The notes under the pieces: generated by a model
What the model saw: the letters and a program-made list of their open reading frames with translations, nothing else
Told to the model about the DNA's origin: nothing
Databases searched by the model: none
NCBI GenBank assembly: GCA_050633905.1
Contig: JBOEHJ010000084.1
Location: forward strand, 68,094 to 132,093
Reading direction: 5' to 3'
Length of the DNA stretch: 64,000 nt
Source: JANQPX01 sp050633905
GTDB lineage: Bacteria > Pseudomonadota > Alphaproteobacteria > Geminicoccales > Geminicoccaceae
Shown here: positions 43,864-54,012 of the stretch, one piece after another
How the letters are laid out: each line of letters starts with the position of its first letter
Position numbering within the stretch: the first letter of the stretch is position 1
Program-made: the position numbers and the translations under genes

Positions 43864-44808
43864 CTACGCCGCTTGGGTCAAGGCACGGAAGACATCGTCA
43901 AGCCGCCCCTTTTCAAGGAATAGTTCATCGAGCACGATCCCATCCTCACCGATCTTTTGGCGAACAGCATCGATGATTGGAGCGCCATCCTTTGGAAAGG
44001 CGATCAGCTGACCTTGCTGATGGCCGGCAGCAACGACCTTAACGCTGGACACGACATCAAGGGCTTCGAGCGCAGCCTTAGCCTTGGTCACCAATTGCTC
44101 GGCAAGGCGAAGAGCAACGGCATTGTGATGAGGTGAGCCCGAGAGTAATTCGGCCGGCTTGGCATCGGCAACGATGCTGCCACGGGCGATGATGATCGCG
44201 CGCGTGCAGATGGCATCGACCTCTTCGAGAATATGGGTCGATATGATGATCGCCTTCTCCGCCGCCAGTTCGCTTAGGAGCGTGCGCACCTGGTGTTTCT
44301 GATTAGGATCGAGACCATCGGTGGGTTCATCCAAAATCAGCACTTCAGGATCATGCAGCAAAGCCGTCGCCAGCCCGACCCGACGCTTGAACCCCTTGGA
44401 AAGCGTTTCGATCGGCTGCGCCAGGACGCCCTTTAGTTCGAGGCGTGAGGTCACTTCGTCGATCCGCCGGCTTCTGTCAGCGCCTGACATCTTTCGAATG
44501 TCGGCGGCAAATTTCAACAACCCTTGCGGGGTCATATCGCCGTATGCCGGTGCCCCTTCGGGGAGGTAACCGAGGCGCTTTCTAATCTCGATCGGCTTGT
44601 CCGCCACATCGAAGCCACAGACCTCGATCCTGCCCGTGGTGGGCGTTAAGTAGCCCGCAACCATGCGCATGGTGGTGGACTTGCCGGCACCATTTGGCCC
44701 CAGAAACCCGAGAACCTCGCCACGCCTGACCGAAAAATCGACACCGTCGACAGCCCTGATCGTGCCGAATTGTTTCGTCAACGCTTCAATGGTCAACAAC
44801 GTGTCCAT
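43864..44808 (-). CDS. ABC transporter ATP-binding protein (GldA-like)
   Basis: 314 residues from the ATG at 44808; a TTG at 44880 would add 24 residues but lacks a ribosome site, while GGGAGG lies upstream of 44808. Walker A GPNGAGKSTTMR, signature LSKGFKRRVGLA, Walker B EVLILDEPTDGLD and the switch His in IISTHILEE are all intact. C-terminal regulatory region of about 90 residues. First gene of the four-gene operon. Confidence 0.93.
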   Translation of the reverse strand: MDTLLTIEALTKQFGTIRAVDGVDFSVRRGEVLGFLGPNGAGKSTTMRMVAGYLTPTTGRIEVCGFDVADKPIEIRKRLGYLPEGAPAYGDMTPQGLLKFAADIRKMSGADRSRRIDEVTSRLELKGVLAQPIETLSKGFKRRVGLATALLHDPEVLILDEPTDGLDPNQKHQVRTLLSELAAEKAIIISTHILEEVDAICTRAIIIARGSIVADAKPAELLSGSPHHNAVALRLAEQLVTKAKAALEALDVVSSVKVVAAGHQQGQLIAFPKDGAPIIDAVRQKIGEDGIVLDELFLEKGRLDDVFRALTQAA

Positions 44809-44963
44809 GTGAAACTCAAACCTCCCACATATACTAGGTTCAATTGCATCAACGAGCTTGCAACTGTTCCCCGGTTTCAAATGAACAGGAAGAACGGATT
44901 AACGCAGCGATACCAAGCTGGCGATCCGATCAGCGATTGGATGTAAGGAACCTGACGGTTCTG

Positions 44964-45719
44964 TCAAGACTTTGTGACGTCTGATGAACGGCTAGCACCG
45001 ATGAGAAATTCCGTATTGCCTTTCGGGCCTTTGATCGGGCTCTCCGCGATGCCATCGACGGTCCAGCCCTGCACTCCCCCAAGCCATTCGGCAATATCGG
45101 CGCAGACGCGACGATGAAGCTCGTGATCACGAACGACACCGCCCTTGCCGACCTCCCCCTTACCGACCTCGAATTGCGGCTTGATCAAGGCGATCACACG
45201 CCCTTCTGGCTTGGCAAGTGCCAGAGCCGCAGGAAGCACCAAGCGAAGAGAAATAAAACTCGCATCGCAAACCACAAGATCGACCGGCTCTGTGATCTCG
45301 GTCGAGGTCAGGTAACGCGCATTGGTCTTTTCGAGAACGACGACTTGCGGATCATTGCGCAGGCGCCAATCCAGCTGCCCATGGCCGACATCGACCGCAT
45401 AAACCCGCAACGCGCCCCGCTTTAGCAAGACATCGGTAAAACCACCAGTGGACGCACCAACATCGAGAGCCACCAGATCTTTGGGGTCGAGAGCAAAGTG
45501 GTCGAGACCATGGGCGAGCTTCAGACCGCCGCGCGAGACATAAGGCGACGTCGGCGACCGCACCTCGAGTGCTGTGTCGCTGTCAATCATCGTGCCGGCT
45601 TTGTCGAGCCGTTGCTCGCCTTTGAAGACGGAGCCCGCCAGGATCAGTGCTTGCGCCTTGGTTCTACTCTCGGCGAGCCCACGCTCGTGGAGTAGTTGAT
45701 CGAGGCGAAGCTTTGCCAT
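44964..45719 (-). CDS. tlyA: TlyA-family 2'-O-methyltransferase (rRNA)
   Basis: 251 residues: S4 RNA-binding domain (about 1-60, RLDQLLHERGLAESRTKAQ) followed by an FtsJ/RrmJ-like Rossmann methyltransferase with DVGASTGGFTDVLL as the SAM site and a catalytic Lys in LIKPQFEVGKGEV. The family methylates ribosomal RNA and is often mis-labelled hemolysin. It follows dxs by 29 bp on the same strand, the usual alphaproteobacterial arrangement. Confidence 0.93.
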   Translation of the reverse strand: MAKLRLDQLLHERGLAESRTKAQALILAGSVFKGEQRLDKAGTMIDSDTALEVRSPTSPYVSRGGLKLAHGLDHFALDPKDLVALDVGASTGGFTDVLLKRGALRVYAVDVGHGQLDWRLRNDPQVVVLEKTNARYLTSTEITEPVDLVVCDASFISLRLVLPAALALAKPEGRVIALIKPQFEVGKGEVGKGGVVRDHELHRRVCADIAEWLGGVQGWTVDGIAESPIKGPKGNTEFLIGASRSSDVTKS

Positions 45720-45748
45720 CTCTAAGTCAAGCCAGTACCATCAGGCAT

Positions 45749-47674
45749 CTAGGCACGGGCCTTGGCGTTACTGACCTCTGTTTTAGGCTTGAGGATCACA
45801 CGGGCAAGGGCTGCGATCTGCGCCGCATTCAAGCCAGCCTCATCATACATACCAACTGGCGTACCATGATCGATGAAGCGATCCGGCAAAATCATGGAAC
45901 GAAGGCGAAGGCGACCGCCATCTAGGAGCCCAGCATCCAGCATGAACTGCTGAACTTGCGAGCCAAAGCCGCCGACCGAACCTTCTTCGATCGTTATCAG
46001 CAGCTCATGACTTGCAGCGAGATTCTGGATCAGCTCTTTATCGAGTGGCTTGGCGAAGCGGGCATCGGCAACCGTCGTCGGCAGGCCGCAAGCGGTCAAC
46101 TCATCGGCAGCGGCCAGGCATTCCTGCAGTCGGGCGCCGAACGATAGAAGGGCGATCGGTCCCTTGCTCTCGCGCACGACCCTGCCCTTGCCGATCTCAA
46201 GCGGCGTGCCCCGTTCCGGCAAATCAACCCCCACACCCTCACCGCGCGGATAACGAAGGGCTGATGGCCGATCATCGATCGCCACCTGGGTGGCTACCAT
46301 ATGCATCAGCTCCGCTTCATCGGCCGCCGCCATGATCACAAAGCCCGGCAAGCAGCCGAGATAGGCAACATCGAAAGCGCCCGCATGGGTCGGACCATCG
46401 GCACCGACCAGACCTGCCCGGTCGATCACGAAGCGCACTGGCAAGCCCTGGATCGCCACATCATGTACCACCTGGTCATAGGCACGCTGCAGGAAGGTCG
46501 AGTAGATCGCGCAGAACGGCTTAAACCCCTCGCAAGCAAGCCCGGCCGCAAAGGTCACGCCATGCTGCTCAGCGATACCAACATCGAAGGAACGATCCGG
46601 ATGCGCCTTGATGAACGCATCAACGCCGGTGCCGGACGGCATGGCCGCGGTGATCGCGCAAATCTTCGGATCGTGCTCCGCCTCGGCAAGCAAACCCTTG
46701 GCGAACACCGAGGTATAAGAGGGCGCATTGCCCTTCTTCTTGAACTGGGCGCCGGTCGCCGTGTCGAACTTGGCGACGCCATGATATTTGTCAGCGGAGT
46801 TCTCGGCAGGCGAGTAGCCAGCTCCCTTTCTGGTGCGCACATGGATCAGGACAGGGCCAGAATCTTTATGGTCACGCACATTCTTCAACACTGGCACCAG
46901 ATGGTCGAGATTATGGCCATCCACCGGACCGATATAATAAAAGCCCAGCTCCTCGAACAGCGTGCCACCGGTGACCATACCGCGCGCATATTCCTCGGCC
47001 CGCTCAGCCGCCGTCCGGATCGGCCCTGGCATATGGTTGGCGAACTGCTTGGCAATATCACGCAAGCTCCTATAGCTCTCTGACGAGATCGCGCGGGAGA
47101 GATAATTGGACATCGCGCCCACCGGTGGTGCGATCGACATCTCATTATCGTTCAGAATAACGATCAGCCGCTTGCCCATATCGCCGGCATTGTTCATCGC
47201 CTCATAGGCCATGCCGGCGCTCATCGCGCCATCGCCGATCACCGCGATCACGTCGAAATCTCGCCCATCGAGATCGCGCGCGGTCGCCATACCAAGCCCT
47301 GCCGAGATCGACGTGGAACTATGGGCAGCACCAAACGGATCGTAATCGCTCTCGGCCCGTTTGGTGAAACCGGATAAGCCTCCGGGCTGACGCAATGTCC
47401 TGATGCGACCGCGTCGTCCGGTAAGAATCTTATGCGGATAGGCCTGATGGCCGACGTCCCAAAGGATCTTGTCTTGCGGCGTGTCGAAGACGTAATGCAG
47501 CGCAACCGTCAGCTCAACCACACCTAACCCAGCGCCGAGATGACCACCGGTGACCGAGACGGCATCGACGGTTTCGTTGCGTAGTTCATCGGCCAGCTGA
47601 CGAAGATTTTCAACCGAAAGTTGCCGCAGCTCATCAGGCTCACTTACGGTGTCGAGCAAAGGGGTATCAACCAT
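45749..47674 (-). CDS. dxs: 1-deoxy-D-xylulose-5-phosphate synthase
   Basis: 641 residues, standard length. Thiamine-diphosphate enzyme making DXP from pyruvate and glyceraldehyde 3-phosphate, the first step of the MEP isoprenoid route. Seen: DVGHQAYPHKILTGRR, thiamine-binding GDGAMSAGMAYEAMNNAG, GPVDGHNLDHLV, the catalytic Glu in GIAEQHGVTFAAGLA and the C-terminal VGGFGSQVQQF. Genetic context (ispA upstream, tlyA downstream) is the conserved one. Confidence 0.97.
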   Translation of the reverse strand: MVDTPLLDTVSEPDELRQLSVENLRQLADELRNETVDAVSVTGGHLGAGLGVVELTVALHYVFDTPQDKILWDVGHQAYPHKILTGRRGRIRTLRQPGGLSGFTKRAESDYDPFGAAHSSTSISAGLGMATARDLDGRDFDVIAVIGDGAMSAGMAYEAMNNAGDMGKRLIVILNDNEMSIAPPVGAMSNYLSRAISSESYRSLRDIAKQFANHMPGPIRTAAERAEEYARGMVTGGTLFEELGFYYIGPVDGHNLDHLVPVLKNVRDHKDSGPVLIHVRTRKGAGYSPAENSADKYHGVAKFDTATGAQFKKKGNAPSYTSVFAKGLLAEAEHDPKICAITAAMPSGTGVDAFIKAHPDRSFDVGIAEQHGVTFAAGLACEGFKPFCAIYSTFLQRAYDQVVHDVAIQGLPVRFVIDRAGLVGADGPTHAGAFDVAYLGCLPGFVIMAAADEAELMHMVATQVAIDDRPSALRYPRGEGVGVDLPERGTPLEIGKGRVVRESKGPIALLSFGARLQECLAAADELTACGLPTTVADARFAKPLDKELIQNLAASHELLITIEEGSVGGFGSQVQQFMLDAGLLDGGRLRLRSMILPDRFIDHGTPVGMYDEAGLNAAQIAALARVILKPKTEVSNAKARA

Positions 47675-47782
47675 CAGCGTTCATCCGCTCCCACTTTCAT
47701 GACATTGCGTCGAGACGTTCGCCGGTATCACTACTTGACGTTCATCCGCCGCTCCCAGCCGCTAGAACTGACGCCCAATTAC

Positions 47783-48670
47783 CTAATGTGATCGCTCGAT
47801 CACAAATGCCAACACCTGACGCAAGCTTTCCGCCCGATCTCCGAATCCCTGGAGATGCGCTTCGCCACTCGCCTTGAGGGCTCCAAGCTTGGTTTGGGCA
47901 GCCTCGACACCTAGTAGCGCCACCAATGTCGCCTTGCCCGCCACAGCGTCCTGACCAAGCGCCTTGCCCGCAAGGTCGGGATCGCCCTCAACATCCAGAA
48001 GGTCGTCCTTAATCTGAAAGGCAAGCCCTAAATCGTCGGCATAAGCTCGTAGCTTCCTTTGATCGGCCCTTGATGCGCCGCCGAGTACAGCGCCTGCCTC
48101 GCAAGCAAAGCGAAACAGCGCGCCGGTCTTCAAACGCTGCAGAACAACGATCTCATCGCTACCCAACGTTTGTTCCTCGGCCTCGAGGTCGATCATCTGG
48201 CCGCCGCACATGCCGGCAGCACCAGCCCCGGTGGCAAGCCCGCTTACCAGGTCAACCCGTATGCTCGCATCGGGGTGGGTTCTATCATCGGCTAGAACCT
48301 CGAAAGCCAAGCTCTGCAGCGCATCGCCGGCCAAGACGGCTGTGGCCTCGTCGAACTGACAATGACAGCTTGGTTGGCCGCGTCTGGTCGCAGCATCGTC
48401 CATCGCCGGGAGATCATCGTGTACCAGCGAATAGCAGTGGATCAGTTCGATCGCAGCACCAACCCGAAGCGCTCTCTCCAAGGGCACGTCAAAAAGCCTG
48501 GCACCAGCCGCAACCAGAAAGGGCCGAAGACGTTTGCCACCATTCAAGGATGCATAGCGCATCGCATCATGCAGGCGTGCTTGCGGCCCATCCACCGGCG
48601 GCAGGAGATCGTGAAGTATGGCTTCGATGGCTTCGGCATTGGCCGCAAGATCGCGTTTGAATGACACCAT
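47783..48670 (-). CDS. ispA: Farnesyl diphosphate (polyprenyl) synthase
   Basis: 295 residues from the ATG at 48670, 4 bp past the xseB stop; the longer frame from 48721 would overlap xseB by 47 bp and is less likely. Both aspartate-rich motifs are present: DDLPAMDD (first) and IKDDLLDVEGD (second), with GGKRLRPFLV at the diphosphate site. The residues just before the first motif (CYSLVHDD) fit a C15 product. It supplies FPP for quinone and undecaprenyl synthesis alongside dxs. Confidence 0.95.
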   Translation of the reverse strand: MVSFKRDLAANAEAIEAILHDLLPPVDGPQARLHDAMRYASLNGGKRLRPFLVAAGARLFDVPLERALRVGAAIELIHCYSLVHDDLPAMDDAATRRGQPSCHCQFDEATAVLAGDALQSLAFEVLADDRTHPDASIRVDLVSGLATGAGAAGMCGGQMIDLEAEEQTLGSDEIVVLQRLKTGALFRFACEAGAVLGGASRADQRKLRAYADDLGLAFQIKDDLLDVEGDPDLAGKALGQDAVAGKATLVALLGVEAAQTKLGALKASGEAHLQGFGDRAESLRQVLAFVIERSH

Positions 48671-48674
48671 GCCG

Positions 48675-48920
48675 TCAAGCAAGCTCGGCCGGCTCGGCCT
48701 TGGCCTTACCGTTGCTACCAACTGTGATCTTGTCGACGCGAAGTTGCGCTTCCTTGAGCTTGCTCTCGCAATGGCTCTTCAAGCTCGTGCCGCGTTCATA
48801 AGCCTTGATCGCCTCATCCAGATCGAGCTGTCCGCGTTCCAAATCTTGCACGATCTGCTCCAATTCCTTGAGCGACTGCTCGAAGCTCATGGCCACGATC
48901 GTCTCGTCGATATCGGTCAT
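48675..48920 (-). CDS. xseB: Exodeoxyribonuclease VII small subunit
   Basis: 81 residues from the ATG at 48920 (GGATAAG upstream); a longer frame to 48968 overlaps the previous gene. The family pattern SFEQSLKELEQIVQDLERG, LDLDEAIKAYERG and CESKLKEAQLRVDK is complete. Small helical subunit that assembles around XseA, which is not in this window. The gene pair xseB-ispA is conserved in alphaproteobacteria. Confidence 0.95.
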   Translation of the reverse strand: MTDIDETIVAMSFEQSLKELEQIVQDLERGQLDLDEAIKAYERGTSLKSHCESKLKEAQLRVDKITVGSNGKAKAEPAELA

Positions 48921-48931
48921 CGTCTTATCCG

Positions 48932-49870
48932 TCACGTCATCTGCAATGCGTTGAGGTGAGCAAGACAACTATCAGTTAACGCACGGAGATCATAGCCGCC
49001 TTCGAGTACGGAGACCACACGCCCCTTCGCATGCTTCCTAGCAAGGCCGATCAACCCTTCGGTGACCCAGGCAAAATCATCCTCGACCAGTTCCAGAGAC
49101 GCCAAGGGATCAGCTCGATGGGCATCGAAACCGGCCGAGATCATGACCAGATCAGGGGTGAAATCGTCGATCGCGGGAAAAATATCGCCCTCGACCACGT
49201 CGCGCCAAGCCCGAGAGGCCGTGCCCGACGGTAAAGGGCGATTGACGATATTGCCAACACCGATTTCTTCCTTCGCACCCGTGCCGGGAAAGAGCGGCCA
49301 TTGATGGGTCGAAAGATATTGTACCCTCGGTTCACGCTCAAAAGCTGCTTGGGTGCCATTGCCGTGATGCACGTCGAAATCGAAGATGGCGACCTTACCG
49401 AGACCATGGGCCGTGAGAGCATGCATCGCGCCGATCGCGATACCGTTGAACAGGCAAAATCCCATGGCGCGGTCGGGTTCGGCATGGTGACCGGGGGGTC
49501 TCAACGCGCAAAAGGCATTGTCGGCCTGCCCCTCGATGACGGCATCGACCGCTGCACAAACGGCACCGGCCTGACAAAGAGCGGCTTCCCCTGAGGCAGG
49601 CGACATCACAGTATCGGCATCGATGCGCACATAACCTTCGCTGGGCACGCCACCAAAGATCAGCTCGATAAGTTGGCTGTCATGCACCAGTTCAAGCTTG
49701 GCGCGATCGGCCTTCGGCGCTTCTTTGCGTTCGATGTTCTGAAAATTGCCCTTTTGCTCTTCACGCTCGAAGGCGGCATAGAGCGTCTCAGCGCGCGCCT
49801 GCTGCTCCGGATGCCCCGGACCGGTGTCATGCGCCAATGACGAGGGATGCGTATAAAGCCATGTTGTCAA
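48932..49870 (-). CDS. Histone-deacetylase-family deacylase
   Basis: 312 residues, arginase/deacetylase fold. The active site is intact: the His dyad in ALRPPGHHAEPDRAMGFC, zinc ligands in DFDVHHGNGTQ and SAGFDAHRADPL, and the catalytic-tyrosine-like segment EGGYDLRAL. Bacterial members hydrolyse acetylated polyamines or acetyl-lysine; substrate here is not known. It sits 11 bp upstream of xseB and likely starts that operon. Confidence 0.93.
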   Translation of the reverse strand: MTTWLYTHPSSLAHDTGPGHPEQQARAETLYAAFEREEQKGNFQNIERKEAPKADRAKLELVHDSQLIELIFGGVPSEGYVRIDADTVMSPASGEAALCQAGAVCAAVDAVIEGQADNAFCALRPPGHHAEPDRAMGFCLFNGIAIGAMHALTAHGLGKVAIFDFDVHHGNGTQAAFEREPRVQYLSTHQWPLFPGTGAKEEIGVGNIVNRPLPSGTASRAWRDVVEGDIFPAIDDFTPDLVMISAGFDAHRADPLASLELVEDDFAWVTEGLIGLARKHAKGRVVSVLEGGYDLRALTDSCLAHLNALQMT

Positions 49871-50079
49871 AACGCGTGCTCCCTTTGTTCCCCATGCCTT
49901 AGCATAGAGTCGTTCGTTCGTCCCGGATGAAAACTCAACAAGCTTTCACGATACGGGGATCGGCATCTCGGATAAGAACTCGGCGGCATGATCGCTGCGA
50001 ACTCTCCAAACGCCCCTCTCAGGAATGCCAGCATACCGTCGGGTTTTCGAGACTCGTTCATCAATAACGCCCAAAGCCA

Positions 50080-50098
50080 AATGATGTCGCCACACCAC
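50080..50098 (-). repeat. Dispersed stop-adjacent motif, copy 5
   Basis: + strand AATGATGTCGCCACACCAC; its last base is the first base of the complement of the mfd TAG stop (50098-50100). Two bases differ from copy 2. The stem is weaker in this copy. Confidence 0.7.
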
Positions 50099-53000
50099 TA
50101 GGCGGCGAGTTTGCTTAGCTGGTCCATCATGCTGCGCACTTTGGACAAGCGCTCGGCAGGCGACTTGGTTTCGCCTGAGATCACCAGATGGTGATCGGGT
50201 CGAAGCCGCATCTGCTTGCTGTTCTGCGCGATAAAGCCGACCAGGCGTTCAGGCTTGGCGAAGTTGTTTTCGTGGAACGCGATCACCATCCCCTTGGGAC
50301 CGCTATCGACCTTGGCAACACCAGCTTCCCGGCAAAGTTGTTTGATCCCAATCAGCTTCAGGAGTTGCTCGGTTTCCTCAGGCAAGGGGCCGAAGCGATC
50401 GATCAACTCGGCGGCAAAAGCTTCGACATCATTGGCTTCTTCCAGCGATGCGAGACGCCGGTACATGGTCAGGCGAAGATCGAGATCCTCGATATAGCTA
50501 TCGGGAATGAGGGCGGCTGCGTCGATGGAGATCTGCGGCATCCAATCACGGGAGCTGGCGCCGGCCTCACCCCCCTCGCCTTCCTGGCGGGCAAGGGTCA
50601 CGGCCTCGTCCAGGAGATGATTGTAGAGTTCGAAACCGACCTCCTTGATATGACCGGATTGTTCATCGCCGAGCAGGTTGCCAGCACCGCGAATATCGAG
50701 ATCGTGGGAGGCGAGCTGAAAACCGGCACCGAGCTGATCCAGGCTTTGGATCACGGCGAGGCGGCGCTCCGCCACTTCTCTTAGCTTGCGCTTGGGCGGG
50801 AGCGTGAAATAGGCATAACCACGGACCTTGCCGCGACCGACCCGCCCGCGCAGCTGGTAGAGCTGGGAAAGGCCGAAGAGATCGGCGCGATGGACGATCA
50901 GTGTGTTGGCTGTCGGAATGTCCAGGCCCGATTCGATGATGTTGGTGGACAGCAGCAAATCGATCTTATGATCATAAAATGCCCCCATCACCTCTTCGAG
51001 TTGCCTGGCCGCCATTCGCCCATTGGCAACGCCGACCCTGATCTCGGGAACCAGTGATTTCAGTTGATCGGCAAGCTTGCCCTGGTCTTCGATCCGCGGG
51101 CAGACATAAAAGGACTGGCCGCCGCGATAATGCTCGCGCAGGATCGCCTCGCGCAACACCACCGGATCGGCGGGCAGAACGAAAGCGCGCACTGCGAGAC
51201 GATCCACCGGCGGCGTTGCGATGATCGACAACTCCTTCAGACCGCCAAGCGCCATTTGCAACGTTCGCGGGATCGGCGTTGCCGTCATGGTCAGCACATG
51301 CACTTCGGCGCGCATCTTCTTCAAGCGCTCCTTATGCACCACGCCGAAATGCTGCTCCTCGTCGATCACCACGAGGCCAAGATCCTTGAACTCGACCTTG
51401 GGTCCAAGCAGCGCATGGGTGCCGATGACGACCTCGATCTTGCCCTCGGCAAGGTCTTTTCTGACCTCGCTCTGCTCTTTTGGGGTCACAAAACGGGAGA
51501 GCTGGGCAACCCGGATCGGCAAGCCTTGAAAGCGTTCGCGCAAGACTTGGTAATGCTGCCTTGCGAGCAATGTGGTCGGTGCGAGGATCGCCACCTGCTT
51601 GCCAGCCATCGCCGCAACAAAAGCCGCTCGCAGCGCAACTTCTGTCTTACCGAAACCGACATCGCCGCAGATCAGGCGATCCATCGGCTGGCCGGAACTA
51701 AGGTCGTCCAGCACCTGGCCAATCGCCCGTTCCTGATCCTCGGTTTCCTGATAGATGAAGCGTGCGGCGAATTCGTCATAGAGACCGACCGGTGCTTCGA
51801 TCGCCTCACCCTTTCGGGTCGCGCGCTTGGCGGCAAGCTCGATCAGCTCACCGGCTATTTCCTGAATGCGCTTCTTGACCCTGGCCTTCCGCTGCTGCCA
51901 GCCAAGACCACCGAGCTTATCGAGCTGTACAGCACCATCGCTCGCCCCATATCGGGAGAGCACATCAAGGCTCTCGACCGGCACGAATAGCCGATCACCG
52001 CCGTGATAGGACAGGCGGAGACAATCATGAGGTGCCCCCGCAAGCTCAAGGGTGATCAACCCATCGAAGCGCCCGATGCCATGTTCGGCATGGACCACAA
52101 AGTCGCCCTCACCGAGGGCAGCAACCTCGGGAATGAATTGATCCGAACGTTTCTTTTTCTTGGTCGGACGGCTCAGCCGATCACCAAAGATATCGGCTTC
52201 GGACAGCACGCGATATTGAGGTGTGGTGAAGCCATGATCGATGGGCAGAACCGCGAGCACTGGGATCTCGCGCTTCTTCAGTTCGTCCCATTGATGGATC
52301 CGCCCGACCAGATCGAGACCGTGATCGGCAAGCACCAGTTTCAGGCGCTCGAGCGAGCCTTCACTTGCAGCTGCGAGCAGTACATTCTTGTCGGCCTGTT
52401 GTGCCTCCTTGATATGGGCAACCACGGCATCGAACAGATTTTTGTCAGGATGGGCGCGCTCGGCGGCGAAGTCATAGCCCTTTTGCCCCTTGAGATCGAT
52501 GACCTCAATCGCGTCACTGCCATGGGGCGAGGCTTGAAAAGCGGAGAACTCGATCTTCAGACGCTTTTCCAGGAGCGCCGACAAACGCTGTTCGCTGATA
52601 TAGAGAGCATCCGGCGAAAGCGGGCGATAGGGTGTGTCGCCCATCGATCTCGCAATTTCCGGTGGATCACGTCTGCTTTCAAAATGCTCGCCGATGGTCT
52701 CGTGGCGTGCCGCGATCGCCTCATCGGCGAGAGGATCGAAGCTGATCTGGCAACCATCCGGCAGGTAATCTGTGATCGGCACCAGCTCCTCATGGAACAG
52801 CGGAAGCCAGTGTTCCATGCCTGGAAAAGGACGCCCTTGGGTGACCGATTCGAACAGCGGATCATTGGTCGCAGCGCCGAATTGCTGAAGATAGCCGACG
52901 CGAAAACGCTCCACCGCCTCATCGTCAAGCAGCACCTCGCTTACCGGCAAAAGCTCGATCCGATCAACCTTGCCGAGGGATCGTTGGGTCAGCGGATCAA

Positions 53001-53619
53001 AGGCTCGGATCGCCTCCAGATCATCACCGAATAGATCAAGCCGAAGCGGCTGCTCATCGCCTGTGGGAAAAACATCGATGATCCCGCCACGCACCGCAAA
53101 ATCGCCGGGCTCAACGACGGTGCCAGTTCGGCGATAGCCATTTCGAGCAAGACAGGTCAGGAGTTGATCGCGATCAATCTTGGCACCTGCCTTGGCGGTG
53201 AACAGGCCAGAGCCGATGACATCGGGTGTGGGCACTTTTTGCAAAAGCGCGTTCACCGTGGTGATCACCAGATCGGGGAAAGTTGCCTCTTTGCCGAGGA
53301 GTTTGCCAAGGACATCCAAACGCTTTGCCATGACATCGCCATTGGGCGAGACACGGTCATAGGGCAAGCAGTCCCAGGCGGGGAAGGCCACCACTGTTAG
53401 ATCGGGCGCATAGAATTTGATCAGCTCGACCAGGTGGTTCGCCCGCGGCGCATCTCGGGCGACATGCAAGAACAGATCAGCGCCCTTGGCAGAGGCCATT
53501 TCGGCAAGATGCAACGCATCCAGGCCGTCCACGGCGCCGGCGATTAACTGCTGGTGCTGGGCCTCATCAAGATCATCTGACGCGGCGGTGTTCTGCATCT
53601 TCAAAGCGGGTTCGGCCAC
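50098..53619 (-). CDS. mfd: Transcription-repair coupling factor Mfd
   Basis: 1173 residues, full length. ATP-dependent translocase that removes stalled RNA polymerase and recruits UvrA. Domains: UvrB-like module (1-350), CarD-type RNA polymerase interaction domain (about 500-565, FVVHAEHGIGRFDGL), RecG-like motor with Walker A GDVGFGKTEVALRAA, DEEQHFGV, TATPIPRTL, and TRG region QLRGRVGRG, then the C-terminal UvrA-masking domain. It lies 66 bp after sdhE on the same strand. Confidence 0.97.
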   Translation of the reverse strand: MAEPALKMQNTAASDDLDEAQHQQLIAGAVDGLDALHLAEMASAKGADLFLHVARDAPRANHLVELIKFYAPDLTVVAFPAWDCLPYDRVSPNGDVMAKRLDVLGKLLGKEATFPDLVITTVNALLQKVPTPDVIGSGLFTAKAGAKIDRDQLLTCLARNGYRRTGTVVEPGDFAVRGGIIDVFPTGDEQPLRLDLFGDDLEAIRAFDPLTQRSLGKVDRIELLPVSEVLLDDEAVERFRVGYLQQFGAATNDPLFESVTQGRPFPGMEHWLPLFHEELVPITDYLPDGCQISFDPLADEAIAARHETIGEHFESRRDPPEIARSMGDTPYRPLSPDALYISEQRLSALLEKRLKIEFSAFQASPHGSDAIEVIDLKGQKGYDFAAERAHPDKNLFDAVVAHIKEAQQADKNVLLAAASEGSLERLKLVLADHGLDLVGRIHQWDELKKREIPVLAVLPIDHGFTTPQYRVLSEADIFGDRLSRPTKKKKRSDQFIPEVAALGEGDFVVHAEHGIGRFDGLITLELAGAPHDCLRLSYHGGDRLFVPVESLDVLSRYGASDGAVQLDKLGGLGWQQRKARVKKRIQEIAGELIELAAKRATRKGEAIEAPVGLYDEFAARFIYQETEDQERAIGQVLDDLSSGQPMDRLICGDVGFGKTEVALRAAFVAAMAGKQVAILAPTTLLARQHYQVLRERFQGLPIRVAQLSRFVTPKEQSEVRKDLAEGKIEVVIGTHALLGPKVEFKDLGLVVIDEEQHFGVVHKERLKKMRAEVHVLTMTATPIPRTLQMALGGLKELSIIATPPVDRLAVRAFVLPADPVVLREAILREHYRGGQSFYVCPRIEDQGKLADQLKSLVPEIRVGVANGRMAARQLEEVMGAFYDHKIDLLLSTNIIESGLDIPTANTLIVHRADLFGLSQLYQLRGRVGRGKVRGYAYFTLPPKRKLREVAERRLAVIQSLDQLGAGFQLASHDLDIRGAGNLLGDEQSGHIKEVGFELYNHLLDEAVTLARQEGEGGEAGASSRDWMPQISIDAAALIPDSYIEDLDLRLTMYRRLASLEEANDVEAFAAELIDRFGPLPEETEQLLKLIGIKQLCREAGVAKVDSGPKGMVIAFHENNFAKPERLVGFIAQNSKQMRLRPDHHLVISGETKSPAERLSKVRSMMDQLSKLAA

Positions 53620-53675
53620 TATCTCTCTCGGCGAAGAAGGTCAGGTAGGTTCAAGGCTACGTTTGCAGATGCTAA

Positions 53676-53688
53676 GGCCACGCCACTA
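53676..53688 (-). repeat. Dispersed stop-adjacent motif, partial copy 6
   Basis: GGCCACGCCAC followed by TA overlaps the sdhE stop (53686-53688). Only the stop-proximal half matches the family; the TCATT half is replaced by TTAGCATC. Confidence 0.45.
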
Positions 53689-53958
53689 ACCCGTCGGCAT
53701 GCCAACATTGAACTGCTTGATCATATCGAATATGTCGTGGTTGTGCCGATCAGGAACAGGTTCGCGACCGGTCAACCAGGCAAGAAGATCGTGATCGCTT
53801 TCATCCAGCAGCGCCTCGTATCGATCGAGGCCAGCTTTGTCCATGGTCTTCACATGACGATCGGCGAACTTGCCGAAGACGATGTCCGCCTCGCGGATAC
53901 CGCGATAACGACTTCTGTGAACCAGTCGCTTTCGACGTATGGTTATCGGCTCACTCAT
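53686..53958 (-). CDS. sdhE: FAD assembly factor SdhE
   Basis: 90 residues, usual size. Helical protein that inserts FAD covalently into SdhA. The signature RGIREAD carries the RGxxE motif needed for flavinylation, and WLTGREPVPDRHN is typical of the C-terminal half. Divergent from recG with only 54 bp between starts; mfd follows on the same strand. This three-gene arrangement is common in alphaproteobacteria. Confidence 0.95.
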   Translation of the reverse strand: MSEPITIRRKRLVHRSRYRGIREADIVFGKFADRHVKTMDKAGLDRYEALLDESDHDLLAWLTGREPVPDRHNHDIFDMIKQFNVGMPTG

Positions 53959-54012
53959 GTCACGTCCCGGCCAACGGGTTAATCGATACGATCTGGAACC
54001 AAGCCAGCGACC

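Noticed and set aside
44964..45719. Naming the TlyA protein a hemolysin
   Set aside because: S4 plus FtsJ-like methyltransferase architecture points to RNA methylation; the hemolysin label is historical.
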